This document shows positions 16,348-25,315 of a stretch of DNA of 38,973 bases, piece by piece. Made by a program: the position numbers and the translations under genes. Each line of letters starts with the position of its first letter. Positions within the stretch are counted from its first letter, which is position 1. The stretch is from Chlamydiota bacterium (GTDB lineage Bacteria > Chlamydiota > Chlamydiia > Chlamydiales > Rhabdochlamydiaceae), in NCBI GenBank assembly GCA_013287985.1, contig JABDCT010000010.1, forward strand, positions 1 to 38,973, written 5' to 3'. The notes beneath the pieces were generated by a model, which made no database searches, was not told the origin of the DNA, and saw only the letters and a program-made list of their open reading frames with translations.

Positions 16348-16941
16348 TTAAGATTTAACGTAAATAAATCCGATTGTGGTTGTTGCGCTAGGTTCATCAC
16401 CATGGTCATCGACCCATGCTTTCAACGCTTCAGTTTCTGTAAACTTCTCCACAGTTCTAAAGCGTAGCTGATACAGGCCTGGTTTCTCAGGTGCAATGAG
16501 CACGAAATGCTCTTTGCTTTTCCCTGCGATGGCGCCAAGGGTGTTGCCAATTGTTGTTTGAGCTCCTTCTCCGTTAATCCCTAGGACGACACGGTAGAAG
16601 CAGATGCTGGAACATTGATCGCGCTCGAAGGAGCAATGCACTTCTCCATTGATCGGTTCACCGGGTTTCACCACGACTGCACGTGAGTGGCCATTCATTT
16701 TCAAATGGCTCAGTGTGGCTTGTCCGGAAGTGGTTTTGGCCTCGATCACTCCCTTCCAGTGGTAGTGATTGAAGTAGTCCTGGATTGCGGATGCATCATC
16801 TCCTAATTTATGCATCCCTGATTTTAGACTATCGGCTGCGCTTTCAATCGCATCCTTAATCTTATCTTCGGTATTTTTTGCTATCAAACTGCTCCCTGCC
16901 ATACAAAGAACTAATAGCATGATTGTTTTGATACTTTTCAT
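16348..16941 (-). CDS. Secreted protein of unknown function
   Basis: A 197-residue protein with a clear Sec signal (MKSIKTIMLLVLCMAGSSLIA, cleavage probably after Ala21). A predicted amphipathic helical stretch follows (KIKDAIESAADSLKSGMHKLG), then a beta-rich domain containing three cysteines (CSFERDQCSSICFY). The pattern ITYLVIAPEKPGLYQLRFRT-like, here FVLIAPEKPGLYQLRFRTV, suggests a beta-sandwich. No family is recognised. The start is supported by GGAGGT seven bases upstream. It is bounded by terminators on both sides, so it is probably a single-gene unit. Confidence 0.75.
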   Translation of the reverse strand: MKSIKTIMLLVLCMAGSSLIAKNTEDKIKDAIESAADSLKSGMHKLGDDASAIQDYFNHYHWKGVIEAKTTSGQATLSHLKMNGHSRAVVVKPGEPINGEVHCSFERDQCSSICFYRVVLGINGEGAQTTIGNTLGAIAGKSKEHFVLIAPEKPGLYQLRFRTVEKFTETEALKAWVDDHGDEPSATTTIGFIYVKS

Positions 16942-17000
16942 AAATACCTCCAGTCCCAGAATTGGGCGCTGTTGGTATCAAATGATAAACCTATCCAGAT

Positions 17001-17031
17001 TAAAAGACAGCCCTCTCTAGAAAGAGAGGGC
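17001..17031 (-). terminator. Intrinsic terminator
   Basis: A 9-base perfect stem (17010-17018 with 17023-17031, tetraloop AGAA), followed on the minus strand by TGTCTTTTAATC. This is a short, ordinary terminator between clpC and the secreted-protein gene. Confidence 0.65.
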
Positions 17032-17051
17032 TTATTGATAACAGTGTACTA

Positions 17052-17115
17052 GGCCTCTATAGACATGTCGGGTGGTGTGTCCGATGGCACACCACCCGAC
17101 ATGTCTATAGAGGCC
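17052..17115. repeat. 28-bp perfect inverted repeat downstream of clpC
   Basis: The arms 17052-17079 and 17088-17115 are exact reverse complements over 28 bases with an 8-base loop (TCCGATGG). Two more pairs form beyond one mismatch, giving about 31 bp. The stem is G+C-rich at the loop end, no T-tract follows on either strand, and the length is far above that of a normal terminator. It lies 32 bases past the clpC stop. It could be a bidirectional terminator, an RNA-stability hairpin, or a small repeat element. Confidence 0.9.
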
Positions 17116-17147
17116 CAGTATAAAAATATAAGTAAAAATATTTTTAA

Positions 17148-19685
17148 CTAAATACTCGGCTTAGCTGTAACGAGCTGATCTTTCACGTCAGAAGGCGGTA
17201 CCTGGTCGACGAAGATAAACTTGTTGTCTTCGACCGTGATGAGCCAGTTGCCTCCCTTGTCGGGATTGAGCAGGATCTTCTCTGCGAGAGGATCTTCGAG
17301 CTCCTGTTCGATCACGCGGCGAAGCGGCCGTGCGCCCATTTCAGGCTGGAAGCCTTTGAGCACCAGCAGATCTTTTGCTTTGCTGTCTAGCGCAATGAGG
17401 ATATTTTTGCGCGACAGGCGCGCCTGAACCTTCTTGATCTCCAGGTCGATGACTCGCATGAGCTGGATTTTGTCGAGAGGACGGAAGATCACCACACCAT
17501 CGAGACGATTGAGGAACTCGGGTTTGAAGCCTTTGCGGACCGCACCCTCGATCTTCTCCTGCATCGTCTTGTAATCGATCATTCCCTCTCCGACGTTGAA
17601 GCCGACCTCGCTCGATTTGCGGATCAGTTCAGCTCCCAAGTTGGAGGTCATGATGACAATGGTATTGCGGAAGTCGATTTTGCGGCCGAACGAATCGGTG
17701 AGGCGTCCCTCTTCCAGAATCTGGAGCAGGAGGTTCATCACGTCAGGGTGGGCTTTCTCGACTTCATCAAAGAGCACGACGCAGTAGGGTCGCTGACGCA
17801 CCTGTTCGGTGAGCTGGCCGCCCTCTTCGTGACCGACATAACCCGGAGGAGAGCCTGTCATCCGGCTGACGGCAAACTTCTCCATGTATTCGGACATGTC
17901 GACCTGGATAAGCGCCTCTTCGCCGCCAAACATCTGGATGGCGAGCTGCTTGGCCAGCAGGGTCTTACCGACACCCGTAGGACCGAGGAACAGAAAGGCT
18001 CCAATCGGGCGATTGGGGTCTTTGATGTCTGCGCGGCTACGGCGTATTGCTTTGCATACTGTTTGCAGGGCGTCGTCTTGGCCGATGATATTCTCGCGCA
18101 GGATCTCTTCCATTTTGAGCACTTTTGTCGTTTCGCCCTCTGTGAGGCGAGTGACAGGGATGCGCGTCTGTTTGGCGATGATGGCAGCGATATCCTCTTC
18201 GTCGACGATCACTTTCTGCTGTTCTTTGGTGTTTTCCCACTCTTCGATGATGCGCTGCAGCTCGGCACGCAGATTCTTCTCCGTGTCGCGCAATTTAGCC
18301 GCTTTTTCATACTCTTGCTTGCCAATTGCATCTTCTTTTGCAATGCGCGTCTCTTCGATCTGCTGCTCATACTTGGTGATGTCTTCAGGCTGCAGCATAG
18401 AAGCGATGCGCGCTTTCGCGCCTGCTTCGTCGACTAGGTCGATCGCCTTATCGGGCAGGTAGCGGCCGGGCAGGTAGCGGTCAGAGAGGTAGACGGCGGC
18501 TTTGATCGCATCGTCTGTATAGATGCACTTGTGGTGCTCCTCATACTTGGGCTTAAGGCCCATCAGGATCTGGATCGCCTCTTCAATAGAAGGAGGGGAG
18601 ACGAGGATCTTCTGGAACCTGCGCTCGAGGGCGGCGTCTTTCTCGATGTGTTTGCGGTATTCGTCGAGAGTTGTCGCGCCGATACACTGGATTTCTCCGC
18701 GAGAAAGAGCAGGTTTTAAGATGTTGGAAGCGTCGATCGCGCCTTCGGCAGCGCCTGCGCCTACGATAATATGGAGCTCGTCGATAAAGAGAAGGATGTT
18801 GCCATGCTTCTTAATCTCATCCATGACTGCTTTGATGCGCTCTTCGAATTGGCCGCGGTATTTTGTACCCGCGATCATTAGCGTCAAGTCGAGCGATATG
18901 AGCTTCTTTTTCGCGAGGTTGTCGGGGACTTCGCCACGGACAATCGCCTGAGCGAGCCCTTCGACGATCGCCGTTTTACCCACGCCTGCTTCCCCGATGA
19001 GAACCGGGTTGTTTTTGCGGCGTCTGCAGAGAATCAGAATGAGGCGTTCGACCTCTTCTTTACGGCCGATGACCGGATCGAGTTTGCCTTCGCGGCAGAG
19101 CTCAGTAAGATCGTGTCCGTAGGCGCGCAAAGCGGGGAGCTTGTCGGTGACAGGAGCTTTATCTGAAGGTTTAGCACCCCCAGGTCCGCCCATGCCGCTT
19201 GTAGAAGGAGTCGCCATGCTGCCCATCGGCGGCAGCTGTAAGTTGAACGTTTCGAGCTCTTTAAGGACTTCCTTGCGCACATCTTTTAGGTTGATGTGAA
19301 GGTTTTCGAGGACTTGCGCTGCCACGCCGTCGGTCTGGCGTAGAAGAGCGAGGAGAAGGTGCTCGGTGCCGACGTAGTTATGGTTGAGGCTAGCCGCCTC
19401 TTCATTGGCGAATTCGAAGACCTTTTTGACTTTTCCGGTGAGGGCGGGATCGCCATAGACCTGGATCTCGGGACCAAAGCCGACGAGGCGCTCGACTTCC
19501 GCGCGTACCGTGTCATAGTCGAGATTGAGGTTGCGCAGGACATTGACTGCAATACCCTGACCCAGCTTAAGCAGGCCAAGAAGAACGTGCTCAGTACCTA
19601 AGTAGTTGTGGTTGAGGCGCTGAGCTTCTTTTTTGGCCAGTTTGATGACCTGCTTAGCGCGATTAGTGAACTTATCGAACATCAT
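17148..19685 (-). CDS. clpC: ATP-dependent Clp protease ATPase ClpC
   Basis: An AAA+ unfoldase that feeds proteins to ClpP. The 845-residue order is a double Clp-N repeat ([30 protein letters not shown]), a short Gly/Ser linker, the first AAA module (Walker A GEAGVGKT at about 231-238, Walker B LLFIDELH), the UVR/M-domain coil (about residues 430-475, [19 protein letters not shown]), then the second AAA module ([21 protein letters not shown]) and the D2 C-terminal domain ([19 protein letters not shown]). The UVR motif makes it ClpC and not ClpA or ClpB. The start follows GAGAGGGG; a second ATG one codon later is also possible. Synteny with CT286. Confidence 0.97.
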   Translation of the reverse strand: MMFDKFTNRAKQVIKLAKKEAQRLNHNYLGTEHVLLGLLKLGQGIAVNVLRNLNLDYDTVRAEVERLVGFGPEIQVYGDPALTGKVKKVFEFANEEAASLNHNYVGTEHLLLALLRQTDGVAAQVLENLHINLKDVRKEVLKELETFNLQLPPMGSMATPSTSGMGGPGGAKPSDKAPVTDKLPALRAYGHDLTELCREGKLDPVIGRKEEVERLILILCRRRKNNPVLIGEAGVGKTAIVEGLAQAIVRGEVPDNLAKKKLISLDLTLMIAGTKYRGQFEERIKAVMDEIKKHGNILLFIDELHIIVGAGAAEGAIDASNILKPALSRGEIQCIGATTLDEYRKHIEKDAALERRFQKILVSPPSIEEAIQILMGLKPKYEEHHKCIYTDDAIKAAVYLSDRYLPGRYLPDKAIDLVDEAGAKARIASMLQPEDITKYEQQIEETRIAKEDAIGKQEYEKAAKLRDTEKNLRAELQRIIEEWENTKEQQKVIVDEEDIAAIIAKQTRIPVTRLTEGETTKVLKMEEILRENIIGQDDALQTVCKAIRRSRADIKDPNRPIGAFLFLGPTGVGKTLLAKQLAIQMFGGEEALIQVDMSEYMEKFAVSRMTGSPPGYVGHEEGGQLTEQVRQRPYCVVLFDEVEKAHPDVMNLLLQILEEGRLTDSFGRKIDFRNTIVIMTSNLGAELIRKSSEVGFNVGEGMIDYKTMQEKIEGAVRKGFKPEFLNRLDGVVIFRPLDKIQLMRVIDLEIKKVQARLSRKNILIALDSKAKDLLVLKGFQPEMGARPLRRVIEQELEDPLAEKILLNPDKGGNWLITVEDNKFIFVDQVPPSDVKDQLVTAKPSI

Positions 19686-19730
19686 TATTACCCCTCTCAG
19701 AGACAGTCCAGCGGAAGGTCTCTCACAGCT

Positions 19731-19758
19731 ATTTTATGCCTTAGGCTCTTTTTCTCAA
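19731..19758 (-). promoter_or_regulatory. Candidate clpC promoter
   Basis: On the minus strand TTGAGA (19753-19758) and TAAAAT (19731-19736) are 16 bases apart, giving a leader of about 40 bases that can fold through AGAGAC/GTCTCT and ends in GAGAGGGG before the ATG. No CIRCE element is seen. Confidence 0.4.
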
Positions 19759-19789
19759 ATCGGGGATTAGTTAATCAAGTGCAATATCG

Positions 19790-19827
19790 CAAAGAAGACA
19801 AGAATAGGAGAGGCAGACAGCCTCTCC
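19790..19827 (-). terminator. Intrinsic terminator after the 19837 gene
   Basis: GGAGAGGC (19807-19814) and GCCTCTCC (19820-19827) form an 8-base perfect stem with a 5-base loop. On the minus strand it is followed by TATTCTTGTCTTCTTT. It separates the unknown membrane-protein gene from clpC. Confidence 0.75.
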
Positions 19828-19836
19828 CAATAGAAA

Positions 19837-20268
19837 TTAGCGTATTAAAGATTGGCCAACTTCCTTTAAAAATTCCTCAGCAACGAGCATCCCTAAAGGA
19901 GGGCAGAAGGTGCCTGCAAATCCGATGGCGATGCCACAGCCGTCGACGCCGAGCCTTGTTGCAGTATGCGTAAAATACTCAAAGGTCTGCTCGCTAAGAT
20001 CATCAAGTCTAAAAATGAAGAGCACACCCGCTGCGGCTAAAGAGAGATAGGCCATAAAAAGATGACCCATTGCGCGAATGGTGGAAAGAAAAATGAGCTC
20101 AACAAACTCCACCCAGCCCTCGATATAAGCCCAGACTCTTCCATAGGGCATTGCTTCAGCTGTTTTTATTGTAACATAAACATGGGCAATATCAGCTAGA
20201 GCCCCTGTATTGACCATTAACGCATTTCCCACAAAACGATTCAGTATGTTATTTACATCAGCTGCCAT
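19837..20268 (-). CDS. Unknown protein with hydrophobic segments
   Basis: A 143-residue protein, start supported by CGGAGG seven bases before the ATG. Two or three hydrophobic stretches can be seen (about residues 54-85, LIFLSTIRAMGHLFMAYLSL continuing into AAAGVLFIF, and 109-130, GCGIAIGFAGTFCPPLGMLV), so it probably sits in or on the membrane. No motif is recognised. It is divergent from the transferase gene at 20326, with 57 bases between that contain an A/T-rich palindrome (CATTATT/AATAATG). Confidence 0.7.
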   Translation of the reverse strand: MAADVNNILNRFVGNALMVNTGALADIAHVYVTIKTAEAMPYGRVWAYIEGWVEFVELIFLSTIRAMGHLFMAYLSLAAAGVLFIFRLDDLSEQTFEYFTHTATRLGVDGCGIAIGFAGTFCPPLGMLVAEEFLKEVGQSLIR

Positions 20269-20325
20269 AAAACCTCCGGTTTTTTTGAGGAAAGTATACC
20301 ATTATTATGAAATAATGCAAGGCCT

Positions 20326-21027
20326 ATGAGTCATTGGAAAATTTTAGACACAGGCGTTCGCACCGCCCAAGAAAATATGCGCCTAGATAGTGAAATGTTT
20401 AGTTCACTGGAGGATCAGTGCATCTTGCACTTTTACGACTGGTCGGGACCTAGTGCAACGTATGGTTACTTTGTCGATCCCGCTGCCTTTTTGCAGATGG
20501 AGGAAGCTCGGGCAAGAGGCCTTCAGCTCGCCAGGCGTCCGACGGGTGGCGGCGTTGTCTTTCACATCTGGGACATCGCCTTTTCCGTCCTAGTTCCTTC
20601 AAGCAGCCCTCACTTTTCGCAAAACACGCTGGAGAACTACCGCTTTGTCAATGAGGCTGTCCAGCGGGCCGCTGAAGAATTTTTAGGCAGAAAGAATCTA
20701 CAACTCACCCCAACAGACGCTCTGGCACTAGACAGCGCCGCCACGCGCTTTTGTATGGCGCGGCCCACGAAGTACGATCTGGTGTGGGAAGGGAGAAAGA
20801 TCGCCGGTGCTGCGCAACGACAAGGCAAGAAGGGATTTTTGCATCAGGGCACCATCGCTTTGCAGATGCCGCCCGATGAATATCTTGAGGCGCTGCTTCT
20901 TCCTGGCACGCGTGTGCTTGAGGGGATGAAAGCCCATACATTTCCTCTTCTGCCGGACGACATGACACTAGAAGAGGGGAGACAGATCTTCCGCCAGCTT
21001 CTGCAGAAGTATTTGATAGGTTCTTGA
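20326..21027 (+). CDS. lplA: Lipoate/octanoate transferase (LplA/LipM family)
   Basis: A 233-residue member of the biotin/lipoate A/B ligase superfamily. It carries the family motif RRPTGGGVVFH (about 70-80) and the conserved lysine in YDLVWEGRKIAGAAQRQGKKG (Lys158). It also has Cys143 in FCMARPTKYDL, at the position of the catalytic cysteine of LipM-type octanoyltransferases, which is absent from plain lipoate ligases. So it may transfer octanoyl groups as well as, or instead of, ligating free lipoate. gcvH, a lipoyl acceptor, lies about 5 kb downstream. In C. trachomatis lplA (CT285) also adjoins clpC. The AAGG site before the ATG supports the start. Confidence 0.85.
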   Translation: MSHWKILDTGVRTAQENMRLDSEMFSSLEDQCILHFYDWSGPSATYGYFVDPAAFLQMEEARARGLQLARRPTGGGVVFHIWDIAFSVLVPSSSPHFSQNTLENYRFVNEAVQRAAEEFLGRKNLQLTPTDALALDSAATRFCMARPTKYDLVWEGRKIAGAAQRQGKKGFLHQGTIALQMPPDEYLEALLLPGTRVLEGMKAHTFPLLPDDMTLEEGRQIFRQLLQKYLIGS

Positions 21028-21053
21028 CAGAAGAAGCGGGCGTGTGAGACCAT
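21024..21053 (+). promoter_or_regulatory. Candidate proS promoter
   Basis: A perfect TTGACA (21024-21029) overlaps the lplA stop. GACCAT at 21048-21053 follows after 18 bases as a weak -10. Only TGTCTCC separates this from the proS ATG, with no Shine-Dalgarno, which predicts a leaderless or near-leaderless mRNA. Confidence 0.45.
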
Positions 21054-21060
21054 TGTCTCC

Positions 21061-22584
21061 ATGACAACAGCTATTACTCCTACTCGTAAGCAGAACTATT
21101 CTGAATGGTATTTGCAAGTTATTAGTGCGGCAGATCTCGCCGAACACTCGCCCGTGCGCGGCTGCATGGTGATCAAACCCTGGGGCTATCGCCTTTGGGA
21201 AAACATGCAGGGCATTCTCGATGCACAGTTCAAAGCCACCGGCCACCAGAACGCCTATTTCCCTCTTTTTATCCCCGTTAGCCTCCTGGAGAAAGAGGCT
21301 GCACACGTCGAAGGATTTGCCAAAGAGTGCGCTGTTGTCACGCACCATCGCCTAGAACTCAATAAAGAGGGAAAACTCATTCCCGCTGGACCCCTGGAAG
21401 AACCGCTCATCGTCCGCCCCACTTCCGAAACGATTATCGGAGAGATGTTTTCGCGCTGGATTACCTCGTATCGTGATCTGCCGCTCCTCATCAACCAGTG
21501 GTGCAATGTCGTCCGCTGGGAGATGCGCACACGCCTCTTCCTCCGCACCGCAGAATTTCTCTGGCAAGAGGGCCATACGGTGCACGCCACACGAGAAGAA
21601 GCTCTGGAAGAAACGCGCAAGATGCTCGATCTCTACGCAGATTTTGGACGTGAATATCTCGCTTTGCCTCTGGTTAAAGGAGAGAAAAGCGAAAACGAAC
21701 GCTTCCCCGGTGCGGAGTCGACTTTTACGATAGAGGCGATGATGCAGGATCGAAAAGCATTACAATGTGGAACCTCTCACTTCCTTGGACAGAATTTTTC
21801 TAAGGCATCTGGAATCCGCTTCCGCGATGCAGAGGGAAATGAACAGTTTGGTTGGACGACCTCGTGGGGTATGACAACCCGCCTCATCGGTGCTATTATC
21901 ATGACACATGGCGATGACGATGGTCTTGTTCTGCCTCCCAGAATTGCATCGGCTCACGTCGTGATCCTGCCGATTCTCCATAAGGAAGAGACCCGTGCCG
22001 ATGTTCTCGCATACTGCCGTTCTCTGGCTGAAGAGCTCGGGGAAGTGCAATACCATGGTAAGCAGCTTGAAGTTCTCCTCGATGAGCGCGATATGCGCGG
22101 GGGCGATAAGCTCTGGTCGTGGGTGAAGAAGGGAATTCCTATCCGCATTGAAGTGGGCCCGCGCGATATTGCAGCGAATAATGTCATGGTCGCCCGGCGC
22201 GATCGCCCTCATAAAGAGACGCGTGCAGTCGGTCGCCCAGAACTTGCAACGGAACTTCCTGAGATTCTCGACGACATCCAAAATTCTCTCTACCAGAAAG
22301 CGCTTGCTTTCAGGAACGAGAATATCAAGCAAATTGATTCGAAAGAAGAGTTCTACACCTTTTTCACGCCTAAGAATGAAGAAGAGCCTGAGATCCACGG
22401 AGGCTTTGCCTATACGCACTGGTGCCGCGATCCTGCAGTCGAAGCGCAGGTGAAGAAAGATCTCGGCGTGACGGTGCGATGCATCCCGATGGAGGGAGAA
22501 GTGCCCGGTGAGCAAGGCGAAGGAATCTGTCCATTTACAGGAAAGAAAAGCCCTGGTCGAGTCTTATTCGCCAAGGCTTATTAA
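21061..22584 (+). CDS. proS: Prolyl-tRNA synthetase, archaeal/eukaryotic type
   Basis: Class II ProRS, 507 residues. Motif 2 region is NQWCNVVRWEMRTRLFLRTA and motif 3 region WTTSWGMTTRLIGAIIMTHGD. It starts with YSEWYLQVISAADLAEHSPV and ends CPFTGKKSPGRVLFAKAY, the C-terminal zinc-like/YxA tail of archaeal-eukaryotic ProRS. The large insertion (editing) domain between motifs 2 and 3 of ordinary bacterial ProRS is absent. This differs from the roughly 580-residue bacterial-type ProRS I expect in Chlamydia. The start is followed by a coherent N-terminal catalytic domain and I see no upstream alternative. Confidence 0.95.
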   Translation: MTTAITPTRKQNYSEWYLQVISAADLAEHSPVRGCMVIKPWGYRLWENMQGILDAQFKATGHQNAYFPLFIPVSLLEKEAAHVEGFAKECAVVTHHRLELNKEGKLIPAGPLEEPLIVRPTSETIIGEMFSRWITSYRDLPLLINQWCNVVRWEMRTRLFLRTAEFLWQEGHTVHATREEALEETRKMLDLYADFGREYLALPLVKGEKSENERFPGAESTFTIEAMMQDRKALQCGTSHFLGQNFSKASGIRFRDAEGNEQFGWTTSWGMTTRLIGAIIMTHGDDDGLVLPPRIASAHVVILPILHKEETRADVLAYCRSLAEELGEVQYHGKQLEVLLDERDMRGGDKLWSWVKKGIPIRIEVGPRDIAANNVMVARRDRPHKETRAVGRPELATELPEILDDIQNSLYQKALAFRNENIKQIDSKEEFYTFFTPKNEEEPEIHGGFAYTHWCRDPAVEAQVKKDLGVTVRCIPMEGEVPGEQGEGICPFTGKKSPGRVLFAKAY

Positions 22585-22597
22585 GGGGTCCTGAAAA

Positions 22598-22750
22598 TTA
22601 CAAGCGGATATTGCGCAGGTCGTTTTGGAACTGCTGGAGGTCTTTCATCAGAAGATTGAGATGTTCTGAGTTAGGCATTGCATTGAGCCTTTCCCAATCT
22701 CTTTTTAGTTTCTCAAAATCTTGCATGTATTTCTTATCAATTTTTGCCAT
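22598..22750 (-). CDS. 50-aa charged small protein
   Basis: A short gene convergent with proS, 13 bases past its stop. It has a strong AGAGGAG site before the ATG at 22748-22750. The product MAKIDKKYMQDFEKLKRDWE... is highly charged and helical with a heptad-like pattern (FEKLKRDWERL, LLMKDLQQFQNDLRNIRL), so it is probably a small coiled-coil or helical-hairpin protein. No family is recognised. Confidence 0.65.
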   Translation of the reverse strand: MAKIDKKYMQDFEKLKRDWERLNAMPNSEHLNLLMKDLQQFQNDLRNIRL

Positions 22751-22818
22751 ATAACTCCTCTTTAAGGCTTGACGCCTTCTACCCTAATAATATTAATTAT
22801 TTTAATTAATGTAAATAG

Positions 22819-22847
22819 TTGTAAACTATTAACAAATTATTTATAAT
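22819..22847 (+). promoter_or_regulatory. Strong candidate promoter before the 22854 gene
   Basis: TTGTAA (22819-22824) and a consensus TATAAT (22842-22847), 17 bases apart. The predicted start of transcription coincides with the ATG at 22854-22856. There is no Shine-Dalgarno in between. Confidence 0.6.
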
Positions 22848-22853
22848 GTATGT

Positions 22854-23147
22854 ATGTTAATTAGGAAAATAGATGAAGGCGTTAAATCTTTAGTTATTCA
22901 ACCTGAAGACAATATAGGCAAGAAGAGCGGGAAGTTTGTCCTCCTCGCCTTAATCACACCGGTTGTTTATGGGGTCGGTAAGGTCGAGTCCGCCTATCAT
23001 ACAGTTAAAGGCGAGGTCCAATTCAAAGTAGCAGATAACGGCTATTTGCGTGGGACGTCTAACCTATACCGTGCCGAGGAAGCCAGTACTAAAGCCTCTA
23101 GCACAATCGATGCTATCAAACAGAGTATGAGTAATTTAAGCAATTAG
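22854..23147 (+). CDS. Unknown 97-aa protein
   Basis: A 97-residue protein of unknown family. The middle contains a short hydrophobic stretch (KFVLLALITPVVYGVGKVESAYHTV) that may touch or cross the membrane, and the C-terminus is Ser/Ala-rich and helical (ASTKASSTIDAIKQSMSNLSN). The ATG has no ribosome site, and a near-perfect promoter ends just before it. It lies between convergent and co-directional genes with A/T-rich flanks, so it probably has its own transcript. Confidence 0.65.
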   Translation: MLIRKIDEGVKSLVIQPEDNIGKKSGKFVLLALITPVVYGVGKVESAYHTVKGEVQFKVADNGYLRGTSNLYRAEEASTKASSTIDAIKQSMSNLSN

Positions 23148-23215
23148 GCAGTGTTTTTCCTCTTGGGGAATATGCACCCATTTCGCTACCATAGGATCCT
23201 AAAAATAGGAATCCT

Positions 23216-25315
23216 ATGCTCCAATTTTTCCGTAAACACCAGAAAATCTTCTTTGTCTTTGTCACGTTTATCATCGTGATCTCTTTCGTCTTTTTCGGCA
23301 CGTTTAGCTCTCTTATGACACAGCCGGATCAGACCCCTGTCGCCGTGGGGCAGACCCTCGATGGCGCAGAGATCAATGAGCGCGATGTGCACGCGGTGAT
23401 GATGTTTCTGCAGACGGGTGTGGTAGATGAGGGCCGCTCTCTACTCGAAGAGGAGCTCTTTGAATCGGGCCTTGCTCTCAAGCTAGCGGAGAAGTCGTTT
23501 ATGACGCTCCAAGAGCCTTTCAATATGGCTTACCGCAAAATCCGCTATTTTCAACCCTATGCCCATCCGCAAGCTTCTTTCGTTGGCGCGGCTTCTGTTT
23601 GGGAGAGGTTTGCCCCAGAAATCAATTCTCTCTTAGATCAGATCCGCAAAGGACCAGAGACGTGCGGCCCCGCTGAGGTCGCTCTGCTGATTAAGCTCTA
23701 TAACGCTCAGCTGCGCTTTTCGCCTGAACTCTTGAGACAGCTCGTCTACTACCAGCAGCAGCAATACTCGTGGATCCAGCAGGATCCGGCTCTGGGACAA
23801 ATCGATTTGAGCATCGCGGGCCTACAGAAAATGGAAGACTGGTTTGGCAATGCATTTGTGCAGGAAGCTTCACGTGCGCTCATGAATGCAGGCATTTTAG
23901 CTGAACAGAAAGGCTACGGCGTTGCCAAAGATGAAGCCCTCACTGAACTAGTGAAGGGAGCCGAACGCGCATTTAGTGGACGCCCCAACGCACCTGTTGG
24001 GCGCGACTGTTTCTACATGCAGCTCAGATATCTTGGGGTCGAGGAAAATCGCGCGATTTTTCTTTGGCAGAAGCTCTCTGCTTTCAATCGCATGCTGCAA
24101 GAAGTGGGCAGCGCGGTCTTTATCGATCCTCTATCGATTAAAGATTATGTCGGTTACGCCCACCAAGAGGTGAAGGTGCGCCTTTTTTCTCTTCCTGAAG
24201 AGCTTGTCTTAAAAGATTTTCGCTCGCTGCTGAAGCTTGAGCGCTACCTCGATGCGGTCGCTCCGCAGCACCGTCCTCGCGATCTGCCCACTGAATTCGT
24301 CTCAGTGCAAGAGGTGGAAAAAAAGTCCCCCCAGCTCGTTCAGAAGCGCTTTCAAGTGGAAATCGCAGAAGTCGATGCTGCAGCGCTCTCCGCGCGCATG
24401 AGTTTGAAACAGACGTGGGATTGGGAGCTGGTAGAAGCGCATTTTGCACGTCTTGCAGAGGAATTTCCCATCTTGCGCACAAAACCCGCTAAAACAAGCG
24501 AAGAGCGCTATGCCGCCCTAGAAGGCTTAGACGGAACCATGCGCCTTAAAGTGGATGAGTGGAGCCGGCTTCAACTGATTGCTGAGCATCCCGAATGGGT
24601 AGACGATGCGCTGCAAAAAGCGCACCGCCGCGAGCAGGAGCTTGTGATCCATTTAGAAGGCGGCACGCTGCCTTTTGCAGGAGCTACAGATGCAAGCGCC
24701 GTGATAAACCTTCTGCAGCAGGGGAGCGACCTCGGCAAGATCAGCTTTGATCAGCACACTTTCTATAGTGTTCATGTGATAGGCGCAGGCGAAAAGGAGA
24801 TCGTGCCTTTTGCACAAGCGGCGAGCGATGGAACGCTCGATCGCCTCGTCGATCAATCTTTAGAAGCATCCTATCCGGCGATCAGCAAAAAGGGTCTCTT
24901 GAAGCGCAGCGATGGAACTCCAGCGCCTTTTGAAGAGAGCAAAGATCGCTTGGCAGCCCTAGTCTACGCTGACAAATTGGGAGGGCTAACACCTGAAGAG
25001 GCGCCGAAGAGCTGGCTGGTGACCTTTGAAGAGCGCGTGCGCCAGCAGCTTATTGCAGGTGCAACTCTCGCATCTTCTCCCTGGTCTCTTGTAGAATCGG
25101 AAGAGGTGTGGAACCGCACCGATGCGCGCTATCCATTAACGCAGACGATGGCGCTTCAGAGCTGGTCCCAGCCGCAAGAAAATGGCTTTTTCCAGCTGCT
25201 CGAAAAGCGCGAGGGCACTCCTTCCACCGAACAGATTGAACAGGCTCAAGCTGTGCTAGGGGCGAGAGCCAAAGAGAAGCTTGTGGCTCAGCTGTTTGAT
25301 GCGGTTTGCAAATGA
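23216..25315 (+). CDS. PpiD/SurA-like membrane-anchored periplasmic chaperone
   Basis: A 699-residue protein with a single N-terminal membrane anchor (KIFFVFVTFIIVISFVFFG) and a long periplasmic part. The beginning resembles the N-terminal region of PpiD-type proteins (MLQFFRKHQKIFFVFVTFI; VAVGQTLDGAEINERDV). It should help fold outer-membrane or exported proteins. I do not see a clear parvulin catalytic motif, so it may be a chaperone without isomerase activity. TAGGA precedes the ATG. The next gene overlaps its stop as ATGA, so it heads a run through gcvH, the AsmA-like gene and comF. Confidence 0.7.
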   Translation: MLQFFRKHQKIFFVFVTFIIVISFVFFGTFSSLMTQPDQTPVAVGQTLDGAEINERDVHAVMMFLQTGVVDEGRSLLEEELFESGLALKLAEKSFMTLQEPFNMAYRKIRYFQPYAHPQASFVGAASVWERFAPEINSLLDQIRKGPETCGPAEVALLIKLYNAQLRFSPELLRQLVYYQQQQYSWIQQDPALGQIDLSIAGLQKMEDWFGNAFVQEASRALMNAGILAEQKGYGVAKDEALTELVKGAERAFSGRPNAPVGRDCFYMQLRYLGVEENRAIFLWQKLSAFNRMLQEVGSAVFIDPLSIKDYVGYAHQEVKVRLFSLPEELVLKDFRSLLKLERYLDAVAPQHRPRDLPTEFVSVQEVEKKSPQLVQKRFQVEIAEVDAAALSARMSLKQTWDWELVEAHFARLAEEFPILRTKPAKTSEERYAALEGLDGTMRLKVDEWSRLQLIAEHPEWVDDALQKAHRREQELVIHLEGGTLPFAGATDASAVINLLQQGSDLGKISFDQHTFYSVHVIGAGEKEIVPFAQAASDGTLDRLVDQSLEASYPAISKKGLLKRSDGTPAPFEESKDRLAALVYADKLGGLTPEEAPKSWLVTFEERVRQQLIAGATLASSPWSLVESEEVWNRTDARYPLTQTMALQSWSQPQENGFFQLLEKREGTPSTEQIEQAQAVLGARAKEKLVAQLFDAVCK

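Noticed and set aside
17748-18437. 229-aa plus-strand frame inside clpC
   Set aside because: Antisense shadow of a conserved ATPase; cysteine- and phenylalanine-rich translation typical of complement reading.
21760-22515. 251-aa minus-strand frame inside proS
   Set aside because: Antisense to a well-supported synthetase and without a ribosome site or motifs.
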